Shown one piece after another: positions 19,177-29,245 of a stretch of 64,000 nt of DNA. Positions within the stretch are counted from its first letter, which is position 1. Each line of letters opens with the position of its first letter. The DNA lies in the NCBI GenBank assembly GCA_030068145.1, contig JAPJBO010000686.1, forward strand, positions 61,771-125,770, written 5' to 3'. This DNA is from Diplonema papillatum. Taxonomy: Eukaryota > Euglenozoa > Diplonemea > Diplonemida > Diplonemidae. Position numbers and translations under genes: made by a program. The notes below the pieces were generated by a model that was not told the origin of the DNA, did not search any database, and saw only the letters and a list, made by a program, of their open reading frames with translations.

Positions 19177-21053
19177 TGAGCCAATTCACCCACCCCCTGA
19201 TCGAGCGTAATCGAGTGTAATATAGTGTAATCGAGTGTAGTAGAGTGTAATCGAGTGTAGTAGAGTGTAGTAGAGTGTAGTCGAGCGTTGTAGAGTGTGT
19301 TCGAAATTGACACTAGTATTTTGGGTTCGACCACTGGTGGACCCCTGGCTGGCCCATGAGCGACCATGTTGACCACTGTCTGGCCCAAGAAGTGCCAAGC
19401 ACAAGCATACGAGGGACGGAAACCGCAGGTGTGGGCCTTCACCGTGGTGGAGCCAGGCTAGATTCGGGGTGGCGCCCTGGGAGGGACAGGGACGGGGGTA
19501 GTCACGCCTTAGTCCCAGGGCCTCTCCCCACCCATCTGTATGTGTTCTCCTGGTCATCGCTACCGCGCTGACCTTTCCCTCAAAGCCCGCTGCCCACTGC
19601 CCTACAAGAGACATGCTTTGCACTCTCTGAATGCCCATTGACTGTGCTCCGCTTCAGCCGACTGCTTTGGAAGAGGTACTGTGCTCCGTTTGGTGCCGAC
19701 TGCCCTGCCAGAGACGTGCTTGCAGACAGAGGTCGGCCGCCGCTACTTTGGTTTTCTCTCGCGTCTTCCCAGCTCCGCCACCTTCCCAGAGGCTTGGGGA
19801 GAGCCACGTGCTCCGGCTGTAAGGGACGAGACCGAGGTGCGACGCTGGCCCCGGTCGCAATCTGTATGTGCCGGCCCGGCCCGATTAGGCCTTTGGAGTA
19901 CCGCGTGAATGGCGCGATTGGGCCCACGCGCATGCAGCCTGTCTGCTCGCAGTCACGCCGGCCGGCCCGCAACCGCAACCACATTCGCTTGTGCCCACAC
20001 ACCAGCTCTTCTTATCGAGCTAGCGATCCAGCTAAGGAGCACAACCGAGGATCCGAGGCGGAATCATGCCCCACAGTGGCCGCACGAGAGCAGACAGCGA
20101 TGAAGGCCGCAGGGACAGGGTGTGTCAGCCACAATAACGGCAGGTTCCTCCCGCAGACGCACTACCCATCGGAATGTGACAGCGCAAGTAGGCTCGATGG
20201 AAGCACGAAGTGAAGCAGGATAGACGAGCTACGGAGACGAGACGAGTCGTGTACCAGGGGCAGGCCGGGACGATGAACCGCATGAAGCCGAAGAAAAAGT
20301 TCAAGAACGAAGCAACACCACAAGCCGCGTGCAGCCAAGCAGACCTCCCGGAACCTACGTGGGCAGTAACGAGGAGCCAACAGATGAGTGTCCACTGAAC
20401 CCCCTTGTCAATACCCCCAACGACTACGGCACGAATTGCGCAATGCCAGACGGTAGCGTCTGACAATGGCATGCGTGACATTGCAGTGCCAAAAGGTGAT
20501 TAGCCTCCGTTTTCAACCGCCTTGTTGTCGCCAGGGAGATCGAACCCACAAACAGAAACTTGACATCTTCGAGGACAGGGTGTCTGCCAAGCGCTTGCCC
20601 TATCGCCTGGAACTGCCCCGCAGGGAATGCCAAAAGGCTCGAGTATTAGCTGCGCTAAATTGCAAAGGTTGCTAATACGGGAAAACGGGTACCCGAGCCC
20701 CTATGCACTCGACAACCTGCTTCCACAAGTCAGTCCGAACTTCCTCGTCCCCTGCTGCACTGCCTGGCTACATCCTTTTTTCAGACGAATATGCTTCTTT
20801 TTGTTCGATATTCGATGATCGTGCTATCAGCATCTTTAGCCCCAGAAGAAGGCTCGATAATAGACACGTTGCATCGGCTAATCAGGATTGGCTGAGTGCT
20901 GTGTGTTTAATCAATTGTTACAGTACCCCCCCAATTCACCAAAAGCTGATCGATTGTAATCGATCGTAATCGAGTGTAATCGAGTGTAATCGACGCGTAA
21001 TCGAGTGTAATCGAGCTCAAGTCGCTTTCAGGGGGGGTAGGTGAATTGGCTCA
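19177..21053. mobile_element. innermost nested element, 1877 bp
   Basis: The left end is TGAGCCAATTCACCCACCCC; the right end complemented is TGAGCCAATTCACCTACCCC. A 5-bp duplication AATGT flanks it (19172-19176 and 21054-21058). TCGAGTGTAA-type decamers fill both subterminal zones (19200-19290 and 20950-21020) in direct orientation. No transposase frame is recognised, so it is non-autonomous. Confidence 0.82.
19198..19292 (+). repeat. 10-bp subterminal repeats (left)
   Basis: TCGAGTGTAA and TAGAGTGTAG units, about nine. The right-hand set at 20950-21018 has TCGAGTGTAA units. They are likely binding sites of the mobilising transposase. Confidence 0.7.
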
Positions 21054-21121
21054 AATGTACAATAATAATTACAATAATATACAATGTACAATAATTTACA
21101 ATAATATACAATACATTATTG

Positions 21122-22044
21122 TACGACTGCAGTCCCAGCGATGCTGATGCTCCAGCAGCAATCAGGCACTCTTCTGATATCCTAGAAATGACGGGAACTG
21201 CCTCCCTTTTCTGCAAATAGAACACATGGCCCACGGTTCTGAGGCCAAACTCCTGCAGAAGGGAAGAAACTCCACGAAAAGGTCAACGAGCAAACTGGGC
21301 CGCAACAAGAAACTGCCCAGTGCAGTTAAACAACTGCGAGATCGAGAAAGGACTGAGCAGAACAGCAAACTCGAAAAGGCTTTCCCAGATGTTGAAGACT
21401 GGAATACACAGTCCGAGCATTTACCAAAAATGCGCGTACTCCATAACCTCTTTTAGGCGCATCAGGCGCACCTGGATTTACCACCCAATTCAAAAGGTTA
21501 GTTTGCAGAGATGTATATTCCGTTGCGGGAAGCTTCTGACAGCTATCTCGCTGCGCTCAATTGCCGCAGATGATCTGAATGAAAGGGGCAGTATTTCCGT
21601 TCACTCCCTGGAGAGCATGCTCGGTCGGGGAAACGAGAAAGAACAAAATGCGATGTATTTCACTTCCCTGCTGCGTTCGACCCTGAAAACGTCGTTTTGA
21701 AGCAAACGTCTGTATCAAGGGTCTTCACCTCGGGAAACCTTCACTTCAATTTCCGGACTGAACTGAGTCCGAAGTGAAGATTGTCGAAGTGAAGATCCAC
21801 CAAAACGTCCTCCTCGCCAAGACACCTGTCGTGGCAACTGCCTTTCCGAATGCTTGTCGCTTTTTCTGGTAGCCCATGATATGGCACCTGCTGCATCTGC
21901 ACCCTCTTGAACTGCAACGCTGTCTTTTTGCGCTCGAACACCCATGACAAAGACACCATGTTCGGAAGTCTGTCGAGTTCATCGGGTCATTCCGTGTAAA
22001 ACCTGTCGTGAACCTTCCACACGCCTTACCCCCTGCACCACTGC
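21122..22044. other. interior of the TA-flanked element
   Basis: Plus 21226-21456 (MAHGSEAKLLQKGRN, 76 codons) and minus 21741-21959 (72 codons) have natural amino-acid composition. They match no family I recognise and may be the remains of its transposase. Confidence 0.35.
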
Positions 22045-22289
22045 GTGTACAATAATGTACAATAATCGTACAATAATATACAATAATGTACAATAAAAAT
22101 ACAATAATGTACAATAATGTACAATAAAAATACAATAATTCTTGGTCGGCGGGGGAAATACAATAATGTACAATAATCCATTCGTTTCACAACCGTGATA
22201 TTTGCATTCTAACCCAAACTATCAGAGGCCGTCGCGGTCGAAGACGGCAACCCGAGCGAGGAGTAAGGTTGATAACCAGAGTGACAGTC

Positions 22290-23290
22290 ATAATGGCTGG
22301 CTGAAGGCAAGGTTGCGTTGCAGGAGGAGAAAGTGGTGCTTGGCCGAGGATAAGACGGCTATGGCCGCAGGGGCAGAACAGGGAGACAGTGAGTCTTTCT
22401 TGTGGGGTAGTCGCGCCTTCGCAGTCCCAGGACCTCCGCCCGCTTGCATACAGCCGTCGACTGGCCTTTCCGACGACTTGGAATGCACCGGAGAGCTTCC
22501 GGTTTCTCCCAGAGTAGGAGCTGATGCAAACGCCACCTGGGCTTCTGAACGTGATTGCGGATCACCTTCTTGCCCAAACCCAAGAGGGATTGGAGTGTCG
22601 GAATGGCGCGCAAGGAGAGGCGCTGGCTTGTTTGCTTCTTTCGCTGGCGAGAGGGAGACTTCGGACACGACAAAGCCTTGGGTTCTTCGGGCTCTGCATC
22701 CTTCTGTTCCAGAGATCGTAGAGCAGTTTGCCCACAACAACATTAGCCTTGAATGGCATGCTTCGGGTGACCATTGCGTGCTTGTACTGGTCCTTGAAAA
22801 CAATCGCGTTAGTCGTGACGGGTGGCAGAGGCCTGATCGAGATCTGCAGGATATCTTGGACAGCCCACAGATAGTAATGGCACCACGCAATCAAGAGTCC
22901 GGTGATAGACGAAAGGATGTGCTTGAGTCCAACTTGTGTCTGCATGGAAGGGAAGCTGATAAGAAGTTACTTCTTGATAAACTGCATGCCCTAGCAACTG
23001 AGCTTTTCCTTCAGTCCTCTGGGGAACGTTGAAAGGGGCCCGGTAGCGAGCTTTACGTAGGTTCCTGCAAGCGTGAGCCAACCGACTTCTGCGAGTCCTA
23101 CGATAGCGTTCGAGTCTACTTTCCAACGAATCCTTCATGTCACGGCGCCACGAAAGCACCACCCCCGGCTCCAATTTTAAAGAGGCTTGGCCCTTCTGTG
23201 GAAAGCCCAAGCAAGAGGAACCGTTTTGCTCACTCCAAAGCTCCCGGTTTGGCGCCGGTGCGTGGCGTTTGAAAAAGTCCACTACAAAAA
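22290..23290 (+). pseudogene. element coding region B, frameshifted
   Basis: The plus frame from about 22300 to 23032 reads coherent protein (WVLRALHPSVPEIVEQFA, ISLEWHASGDHCVLVLVLEN, RRKDVLESNLCLHGREADKK) and stops at 23030. After a shift of frame it continues as GPGSELYVGSCKREPTDFCE and RLGPSVESPSKRNRFAHSKA to about 23280. Copy 2 carries the same text in pieces at 41355-41960 and 42531-42800. The function is not recognised. Confidence 0.5.
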
Positions 23291-23397
23291 AAAAAAAGAC
23301 ACCCCAAGGTCAGTTCCCCGTAGTTCCCCCGTAGTTCCCCCTGGCTACACCGACCACACCATCAGCTATTATTATTTTCCCGGAGAAACCGGCTACC

Positions 23398-23527
23398 CAC
23401 AGTGTACTACACACGGTGTACTACAGTGTGTACAGGGTACCACAGTGTACTACCACCATGTACCACGGGGTACCACAGTGTGCTACCACGGGGTACCACA
23501 GTGTACTACCACCGTGTTCAACCACCG
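23398..23527 (+). repeat. minisatellite of GTACCACAGTGTACTACCAC
   Basis: Irregular direct repeats of CAGTGTACTAC and GGGGTACCAC units directly right of the large transposon. No fixed period was found; units run 20-25 bp. Confidence 0.7.
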
Positions 23528-23534
23528 GGTGCAT

Positions 23535-23930
23535 TGGAAGACGTCATGCTGGGGCTGCTGAAGTCATCGAACCTTTCGACGGCATTTCTAGAGACAAACA
23601 ATCTGTTTGCCATTGCTGTTGTCCTGCCAATGGGGACAGCATCGGTCGAGCGTGTCTTTTCAAAGGGTGTTGACAAAGGCCAGGAAGAGGCTTCACGAGC
23701 AGACGCTGACCGACGTGCTAATGCTCGGGCTCAATGGCCCGTATGAACGTGCCCGAGGAGCGCTATGGAGGCGTACCTCAATGCGTGGATTGCGAGCCCA
23801 AGAACACTGAACTTCGCCACGTGGCCGGAGTATGAAGCGTGCGTCGACAAAGTGGGGGTCATGCGCAAAGATATGATGACTAACCCAAGGCTGCTGCAAT
23901 CGGCCCTTCACTGACACTGTGTTGTTGGCC
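23535..23930 (+). pseudogene. hAT transposase C-terminal (dimerisation) fossil
   Basis: ALEDVMLGLLKSSNLSTAFL and IAVVLPMGTASVERVFSK match the hAT C-terminal signature (LP-x2-TAS-x-ER-x-FS). One frameshift later comes VLTKARKRLHEQTLTDVLML with GLNGP, the usual IKTRLR...L..LM.I..EGP region. A third frame gives AWIASPRTLNFATWPEYE. With at least two frameshifts and no upstream catalytic part it is dead. Confidence 0.7.
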
Positions 23931-24457
23931 CGCTCGTCCCTTCGTTTCCTACTGACGCTGTTGTTGGCCCACTCGTCCCTTCGTTTCCCACTGACGCTGT
24001 TGTTGGCCCACTCGTCCCTTCGTTTCCCACTGACGCTGTTGTTGGCCCACTCGTCCCTTTGTTTCCCACTGACGCTGTTGTTGGCCCACTCGTCCCTTCG
24101 TTTCCCACTGACGCTGTTGTTGGCCCACTCGTCCCTTTGTTTACCACTGACGCTGTTGTTGGCCCACTCGTCCCTTTGTTTCCCACTGACGCTGTTGTTG
24201 GCCCACTCGTCCCTTCGTTTCCCACTGACGCTGTTGTTGGCCCACTCGTCCCTTTGTTTCCCACTGACGCTGTTGTTGGCCCACTCGTCCCTTCGTTTCC
24301 CACTGACGCTGTTGTTGGCCCACTCGTCCCTTCGTTTCCCACTGACGCTGTTGTTGGCCCACTCGTCCCTTTGTTTCCCACTGACGCTGTTGTAGGCCCA
24401 CTCGTCCCTTTGTTTACCACTGACGCTGTTGTTGGCCCACTCGTCCCTTCGTTTCCC
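23911..24457 (+). repeat. 39-bp minisatellite, about 14 copies
   Basis: The unit starts CACTGACGCTGTTGTTGGCC and continues CACTCGTCCCTTCGTTTCC. Copies differ at C/T (TTCG or TTTG) and a few other sites. The period is a multiple of three, so several frames on both strands stay open (13-residue repeats); those frames are by-products. Confidence 0.92.
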
Positions 24458-24879
24458 GTAGCAGGCGTATGGCTTTCTTCGTTCTTTGTCCACCATCCCA
24501 CCGCTATCCGGTACGACTTCGCTCTGCAGGCATTCGTTGCCGAACGGGGGTGTCTGCCCTCCCCTGTGCACAAAATCTAGATACAGACCAGTTTACCAGT
24601 TCCGGGCTGGGGGGTCGAGGGCAAAGCTAGTACGCTGGCGGCAATTCAAAAAAAAAAAAAAAAAAACAAAAAAGGCAGAGAGAACACGCTGGAGGACGCG
24701 TTTCTACGCCGCCTACTTTTTTCTTTTTTCTCTTTCTTTTTTCTTTCTTTTTCTTTTTTTGTTTGCCTCCAACAACATTCCGGCGTTCATGGCAGCGAGC
24801 GTGCTTCTTCTTCTCTTGCTCGAATCCCTCATTTCTTTTCATTGTATAAGCACCTGCTTTGCAGGAAATACTTGAGGCA
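24458..24879. other. low-complexity spacer
   Basis: Poly-A at 24648-24666 and T-rich tracts at 24715-24762. The piece ATTCCGGCGTTCAT is shared with 14143. A short repeat-B head (TATAAGCACCTGCTTTGCAG) is at 24845. Confidence 0.4.
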
Positions 24880-25745
24880 CCATTGCGTTGCTCAGGTGGT
24901 CGAAGGCCTGACAAACACACTAATGCACCAAATTTTGGGTGATGACCCCTCCGAACAGCCTCCCTGGCCCTGGCCCACGCCTGATGCCGCAACCCCTTAA
25001 ACCGGGCGGCGGCGCTTTGACATGAGCAGGAACCTCAAGGGGAGCAGCGCGAGAGGCATCATCCACGCTTCAAAGGCCACACACACTGATTCAACAAATC
25101 TTGGGTGGTGACCCCTCCGAACAGCCCCCCTGGCCCTGGTCCACGCCGGATAACCCCTTAAACCGGGTGGCGGCGCTTTGGCATGAGCAGGAACCTCAAG
25201 GGAAGCAGCGCGAGAGGCATCATCCACGCTTCAAAGGCCCACACACACTGATACAACAAATTTTGGGGTGACCCCCCCGAACAGCCTTCCTGGCCCTGGC
25301 CCGCGCCTGATGCCGCAACCCCTTAACCCGGGCGGCGGCGCTTTGACATGAGCCAGGAACCTCAAGGGAAGCAGCGCGAGAGGCATCATCCACGCTTCAA
25401 AGGCCCACACACACTGATTCAACAAATCTTGGGTGGTGACCCCTCCGAACAGCCTTCCTGGCCCTGGTCCTCGCCGGATAACCCCTTAAACCGGGTGGCG
25501 GCGCTTTGGCATGAGCAGGAACCTCAAGGGAAGCAGCGCGAGAGGCATCATCCACGCTTCAAAGGCCCACACACACTAATACAACAAATTTTGGGGTGAC
25601 CCCCCCGAACAGCCTTCCTGGCCCTGGCCCGCGCCTGATGCCGCAACCCCTTAACCCGGGCGGCGGCGCTTTGACATGAGCCAGGAACCTCAAGGGAAGC
25701 AGCGCGAGAGGCATCATCCACGCTTCAAAGGCCCACACACCAATG
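24880..25745 (+). repeat. tandem array, 161-166 bp units in 328-bp dimers
   Basis: ATCCACGCTTCAAAGGCC occurs at 25061, 25222, 25388, 25550 and 25716. Spacings are 161, 166, 162 and 166, and alternate units share variants (GATGCCGCAACCCC against GGATAACCCC). This is a dimeric higher-order repeat. The array begins with GTTGCTCAGGTGGTCGAAGG, a tRNA-like A-box sequence shared with 50385. Confidence 0.85.
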
Positions 25746-25829
25746 CATGCAACAAATTTTTGGGCAACAACCAGGAACACACACGAGCAGCGACACGGCG
25801 GGCGTAAGCGTTCAACCAACCTTCTGCCG

Positions 25830-26165
25830 TCTTGCAGCCTGCTTCAGGCCCGAGCCAGCAAGATCGAAGCACCTGGTGATTCTGCTGATGGAGACATGTG
25901 CGGGGGTTTCCCGGGAGTGAACGGGTTGAGGGGCAACGAGACGCAATTTCAACACAACAGACCCGAGCAGTCCGGTGGTGACTGTGTCGAGGGACAGCCC
26001 GTATCCACGGCAGTCACGGGTTTCGGGAAGAAGGGCATCCTCGCGAACTCAACCGTCCCGGCGATGGACGGGTTCGTCGAGTGGGAGTGGATCGAGAAGC
26101 AGAGGGCCCAGAAGATGGTCGCGCCAGCTCGGCTGCCCCGTAATGTACAACCTCTCGCAGCGGAA
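25830..26165 (+). pseudogene. 5' fragment of the phosphoesterase gene
   Basis: It aligns with 26415-26810 of the intact gene (CTGATGGAGACATGTGCGGG, TTCGGGAAGAAGGGCATCCT, ATGGACGGGTTCGTCGAGTG). Losses include the ENRSFDH codons and several internal pieces. Divergence is moderate. It lies just before the module that precedes the intact gene. Confidence 0.85.
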
Positions 26166-26190
26166 TTCGGCCTGTCTACCCAAGTACAAA

Positions 26191-26238
26191 AACGAGACTT
26201 TGAACCCCCGGATCTCTAAGCGAACTTACACTCTAAAT
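26191..26238 (+). promoter_or_regulatory. recurrent promoter-like module
   Basis: GAGACTTTGAACCCCCGGAT then CTCTAAGCGAACTTACACTC. It lies 142 bp before the phosphoesterase ATG. Confidence 0.55.
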
Positions 26239-26379
26239 AAAAGCCCCTCGTTCCCATCCCGACCAGTACACAAGAAAGCGCCCAGCAACTTCAACCGAAC
26301 TTTTATTTTTCACAACCCTCGTGGATAGAAAGCCCTCTGATATAGACACGAATACAGGCAGGAAAGGGTAAAAAACGAA

Positions 26380-27882
26380 ATGATGCTGAAGTATGCAGTG
26401 GTGGCCGCTTGTCTGGCGTCTCTGGCGGGAGCCGGCAAGATCAAACACGTGGTCCTGCTGATGGAGGAGAACCGGTCGTTCGACCACATGTGCGGGTTCT
26501 TCCCGGGGGTGAACGGGTTGAAGGGCAACGAGACGAACCCATTCAACACGACGGATCCGAACAGTCCGTTGGTGACTGTGTCTAGGGACAGCCCGTATGT
26601 CGGGCCTTTCGACCCGGACCACGGCCTCGATGCCACGACGGACAAGGTTTTCGGGAAGAAGGGCATCCTCGCGAACTCAACCGTCCCGGCAATGGACGGG
26701 TTTGTCGAGTGGGAGTGGATCGAGAAGCAGAGGGCAGACCCTGGTAACGTCATGCAGATGTTCACGCCGGAGCGGTTGCCGGTGATGTACAACCTCTCGC
26801 AGGAGTTCAATCTGTTCGATAGGTACTTCTGCTCGGTGCCGGGGCCGACATGGCCAAACCGGCTGTTCCAGCTGATGGCTACCTCCCAGGGCGACACTTC
26901 GACGTCCCACGGGTTCAATCCGGACACGGGGGTTTACTTCGGAAAAACGATCTTCGACATTGTCGAGAACGTCGGGCTCGACTGGAAGTTCTACTTCGCG
27001 GAGGCCCCGCTCGAAATGGTTATGGTCGAGAAAATCCTGTCGAACCCGCAGAACGTGCACGACATGGAGGAGTTCCGGAAGGACGCCCGAGAGGGGACCC
27101 TCCCGGCGTTCTCGTGGATGAACCCGCGGTGGTTCGTGAACACGTCCACGCTGGAGGGATCGAACGACCAACACCCGGATCACGACGTCAGACTCGGTGA
27201 GGCGCTGTTCAAGGACGTGTACGAAGAGTTGCGGGCGGGCCCCGGCTGGAATGACACGCTGTTCATTATCACGTACGACGAGCACGGCGGGCTGTATGAC
27301 CACGTGCCGACTGCGATGGACATCCCCGCGCCGGATCATTGGAAGAGCCACCCGGGGAACTTCGACTTCAAACGGGGCGGCGTTCGGATCCCGACGCTGA
27401 TGATCTCGCCGTGGGCCAAGAAGGGGAGGGTGATCGGGAAGGCGACGGGTCCGACGCCGACCAGTGAATTCGAGTTGACGTCGGTGGTTGCGACGGTGAG
27501 GAACTTGTTCGGGAGCAACGAGACGCTGACTGCCCGAGACGCGTGGGCTGGCGCCTTCGACCAATACCTCGACGAGCCGGAGCCGCGGACGGACTGCCCG
27601 ATGAAGCTGCCGGACGCACCGAGGACCCTGGGCCTCGCACATGCTACCACCGAAGCCTCCAAGCCCCTGAATGACCTGCAGGCCGACATGGTCACGCAGT
27701 TCGCCCGCGTCCGCGGCGCGACGCCCCTCACCGCCACCGAGAACCTCCCGACGAAGCAGGGCGAGGCCGCCGAGTGGATTGCGAAGATCCGGAAGGAAAT
27801 CATGGCCGGCAACCACGTCCTCAAGGACAGGCTGGCGGCGGCGGCGGCGGCGCGCTCCCGCTGCGCGAACGGAGCTTGCTGA
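26380..27882 (+). CDS. phosphoesterase, non-specific phospholipase C type
   Basis: 500 residues, uninterrupted. Residues 1-18 form a signal peptide (MMLKYAVVAACLASLAGA), so the enzyme is secreted or vesicular. Family motifs of the phosphoesterase superfamily (bacterial PlcC/PlcN, plant NPC, fungal acid phosphatases) are in order: EENRSFDHM at 29-37, GPTWPNRLF and TSQG at 155-171, DQHPDHDV at 263-270, ITYDEHGGLYDHVPT at 297-311, and GVRIPTLMISPW at 334-345. These families hydrolyse phospholipid headgroups or phosphomonoesters. The C-terminus is Ala-rich. The length is typical. A decayed 5' copy and the module lie upstream; repeat A follows 45 bp after the stop. The exact substrate cannot be told from sequence. 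Confidence 0.92.
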   Translation: MMLKYAVVAACLASLAGAGKIKHVVLLMEENRSFDHMCGFFPGVNGLKGNETNPFNTTDPNSPLVTVSRDSPYVGPFDPDHGLDATTDKVFGKKGILANSTVPAMDGFVEWEWIEKQRADPGNVMQMFTPERLPVMYNLSQEFNLFDRYFCSVPGPTWPNRLFQLMATSQGDTSTSHGFNPDTGVYFGKTIFDIVENVGLDWKFYFAEAPLEMVMVEKILSNPQNVHDMEEFRKDAREGTLPAFSWMNPRWFVNTSTLEGSNDQHPDHDVRLGEALFKDVYEELRAGPGWNDTLFIITYDEHGGLYDHVPTAMDIPAPDHWKSHPGNFDFKRGGVRIPTLMISPWAKKGRVIGKATGPTPTSEFELTSVVATVRNLFGSNETLTARDAWAGAFDQYLDEPEPRTDCPMKLPDAPRTLGLAHATTEASKPLNDLQADMVTQFARVRGATPLTATENLPTKQGEAAEWIAKIRKEIMAGNHVLKDRLAAAAAARSRCANGAC

Positions 27883-27926
27883 AACAAGGCCTCCTCAACC
27901 CAAAGGAAGTAAGAACGCATATTACA

Positions 27927-28028
27927 GACCGATACGATCTGCATGGCAAACCCCTGCTCAACATGCATGCGCGTGGGGGGCCGAAGACTAAATTCAAAGC
28001 GAATTTCCTCTTGGTGTCGGTCGCAACA
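27927..28028 (+). repeat. dispersed repeat A, copy 2
   Basis: GACCGATACGATCTGCATGG, then AAACCCCTGCTCAACATG and TTGGTGTCGGTCGC. It follows the phosphoesterase stop and precedes a module, as in copy 1. Confidence 0.7.
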
Positions 28029-28090
28029 CTTATTAAAGTGTATAAGCATACCTACTACGCTCATACCACCCGCCTCACAGCCTCAATGGT

Positions 28091-28138
28091 CAACCGGAGA
28101 CCCTAAAACACCGAACCTCTAAACCACAATAAACGCTA
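28091..28138 (+). promoter_or_regulatory. module, second subtype
   Basis: CAACCGGAGACCCTAAAACA then CCGAACCTCTAAACCACAAT and AAACGCT. The 3' half differs from the first subtype but matches modules at 37963, 48711 and 51151. TATATAAGG lies at 28190. No ORF follows. Confidence 0.4.
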
Positions 28139-28279
28139 CAAAGTTGTGAAGTGTGTATGCGAAAGGGTACGCTTTCAGGAGCCTAGCGATATATAAGGCA
28201 GCAGAGTAGGCAACCTGGCTGAAGCATGAGTTAAAGTCTAGCCCGATACAGTAAAGCTCTCCCCCCCCCCCCCCCCCCT

Positions 28280-28560
28280 CCCAGTTTTTTAACTGATTGC
28301 TCAGACACGGTTGTAGGGGCCTTCTCCCCGTGATGGATTCGCCTGTGCTCTGGTAGCACGGGTGGTCCTGGCTGTGGCGAGCTACGAACAGCCGCCTGAC
28401 AAACCAGACTCACACCGCTGTCCTGTCTGCAGACACTCAGGTTCCGCGCTGATGATGGTCCGTCTTTATGTGTCCGTGGCTTAAAGGACCGAAACACGGC
28501 GCAGACGGGACCAGTGCGGTGTTGAGCACATACCCATTCTAAGCACGTTCTTGCAATCCC
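28280..28560 (+). repeat. dispersed repeat C, copy 1
   Basis: CTCAGACACGGTTGTAGGGG, GAGCTACGAACAGCCGCCTG, TGATGATGGTCCG and AAGCACGTTCTTGCAATCCC. Copies lie at 39225-39410 and 53340-53610. A poly-C tract (28260-28279) borders it. The frame around HRCPVCGRSGSALMMVRL (copy at 53460) hints at a coding ancestor. Confidence 0.75.
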
Positions 28561-28639
28561 CCCCAACCCCCTCCCGCTGTCACACCACACAAAAGCTGAA
28601 CCCCACAAGCTCAAAACGTCGAAAGACACCAATCTGTAC

Positions 28640-28870
28640 GCCCATACGGGATCGTCGGAAACACAAAGAGAGCGGAGAGAGTTGCCCGGGGCGAAAAACC
28701 ACCTTTTTTTTTTAGTACTAACAATCTTGTGGGTTGCCCTTCAATGTATTGTGCAGGCTAAAAAGACGTAGGCAGCGTGTTTTGGTGGTTGATCAGAATT
28801 CCTTACCTGAATACACACAGGGTAACTACAAGTGGGAAAACGATCAACCGGCACGCACAAACAAAGCCGT
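28640..28870 (+). repeat. repeat D, complete copy (empty transposon site)
   Basis: From AGTACTAACAATCTTGTGGG at 28714 to GATCAACCGGCACGCAC. The dinucleotide TA at 28769-28770 in GACGTAGGC is the uninserted equivalent of the transposon site at 14283. A leader-like piece (CCCATACGGGATCGTCGGAA) shared with 3103 and 3841 precedes it. Confidence 0.88.
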
Positions 28871-29089
28871 GTGTAAAGCCAAACCCAATCCACCACTTTT
28901 TTAAAGTGCGAAGCACCCCCCCATTTCTACCGACTTTAGAGAGCGTAAAAAACCAGTCCTGCCACTTTTTGAGTGCGAAACCCCGGTTCCCCCACTTTTA
29001 AGTGCGTGACACCAAATCCACCACTTTTGACCTTTTTCGTGTTCTGGTCAAAGCGCTACGGTAACAATCATCATTACTGTCTCGAGGAA
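28871..29089. other. degenerate short repeats
   Basis: CCACTTTTTTAAAGTGCG, CCACTTTTTGAGTGCG and CCCACTTTTAAGTGCG are small palindromic units repeated three times. No gene is seen. Confidence 0.5.
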
Positions 29090-29245
29090 GCGGAAATGGG
29101 TGGTGTTGAACGCTTACGCCCGCCACTTAACCCAGATTTACCTGTGTTTCGTGTGGGCTACAGCACATTTACCTCCTTTGATCTATCGCAACTGGCAGTC
29201 TCCTCAAGCATTTCATACAAAGCAGGTGCTTATACAAAAAAGGAA
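29090..29245 (-). repeat. dispersed repeat B, inverted copy
   Basis: Complement of the B text: CGCTTACGCCCGCCACTTAA, GTGTGGGCTACAGCACATTT and CATACAAAGCAGGTGCTTAT. A partial plus-strand relative follows at 29330-29440. Confidence 0.75.

Larger units (their letters stand above)
19045..22198. mobile_element. nested TA-flanked element, 3154 bp
   Basis: TIRs are TCACGGTTGTGATACGAAT and, complemented on the right, TCACGGTTGTGAAACGAAT. TA flanks both sides (19043-19044, 22199-22200). Copy 2 of the host element has the empty site GCAAATAGTCTGTGG at 42804-42818 (complement CAGACTATTTGC), which fixes the boundary. TGTACAATAAT-rich arms lie inside both ends. The interior keeps only short frames, one of which (minus 21741-21959, SWVFERKKTALQFKRVQ) looks once coding. 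It is a defective Tc1/mariner-like element. Confidence 0.85.
17904..23361 (+). mobile_element. large TIR transposon, copy 1 (carries nested insertions)
   Basis: The left end is TGGTGTGGTCGGTGGGCCAG and the right end CTACACCGACCACACCA. They are flanked by a 5-bp duplication TCAGC (17899-17903 and 23362-23366). Both ends also carry GTTCCCCGTAGTTCCCC in direct orientation just inside. Without the nested 3.15-kb insertion it is about 2.3 kb, the same size as the second copy at 41355-44060. Two broken coding regions lie inside. I cannot assign a superfamily; a 5-bp duplication fits few of them. Confidence 0.82.

Noticed and set aside
23693-24573. Long minus-strand ORFs with 13-residue repeats (GTSGPTTASVG)
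   Set aside because: The 39-bp minisatellite leaves many frames open on both strands, and the longest frames also run over the hAT fossil backwards.
26677-27816. 379-codon minus-strand ORF opposite the phosphoesterase
   Set aside because: Antisense shadow; the plus strand has all family motifs.
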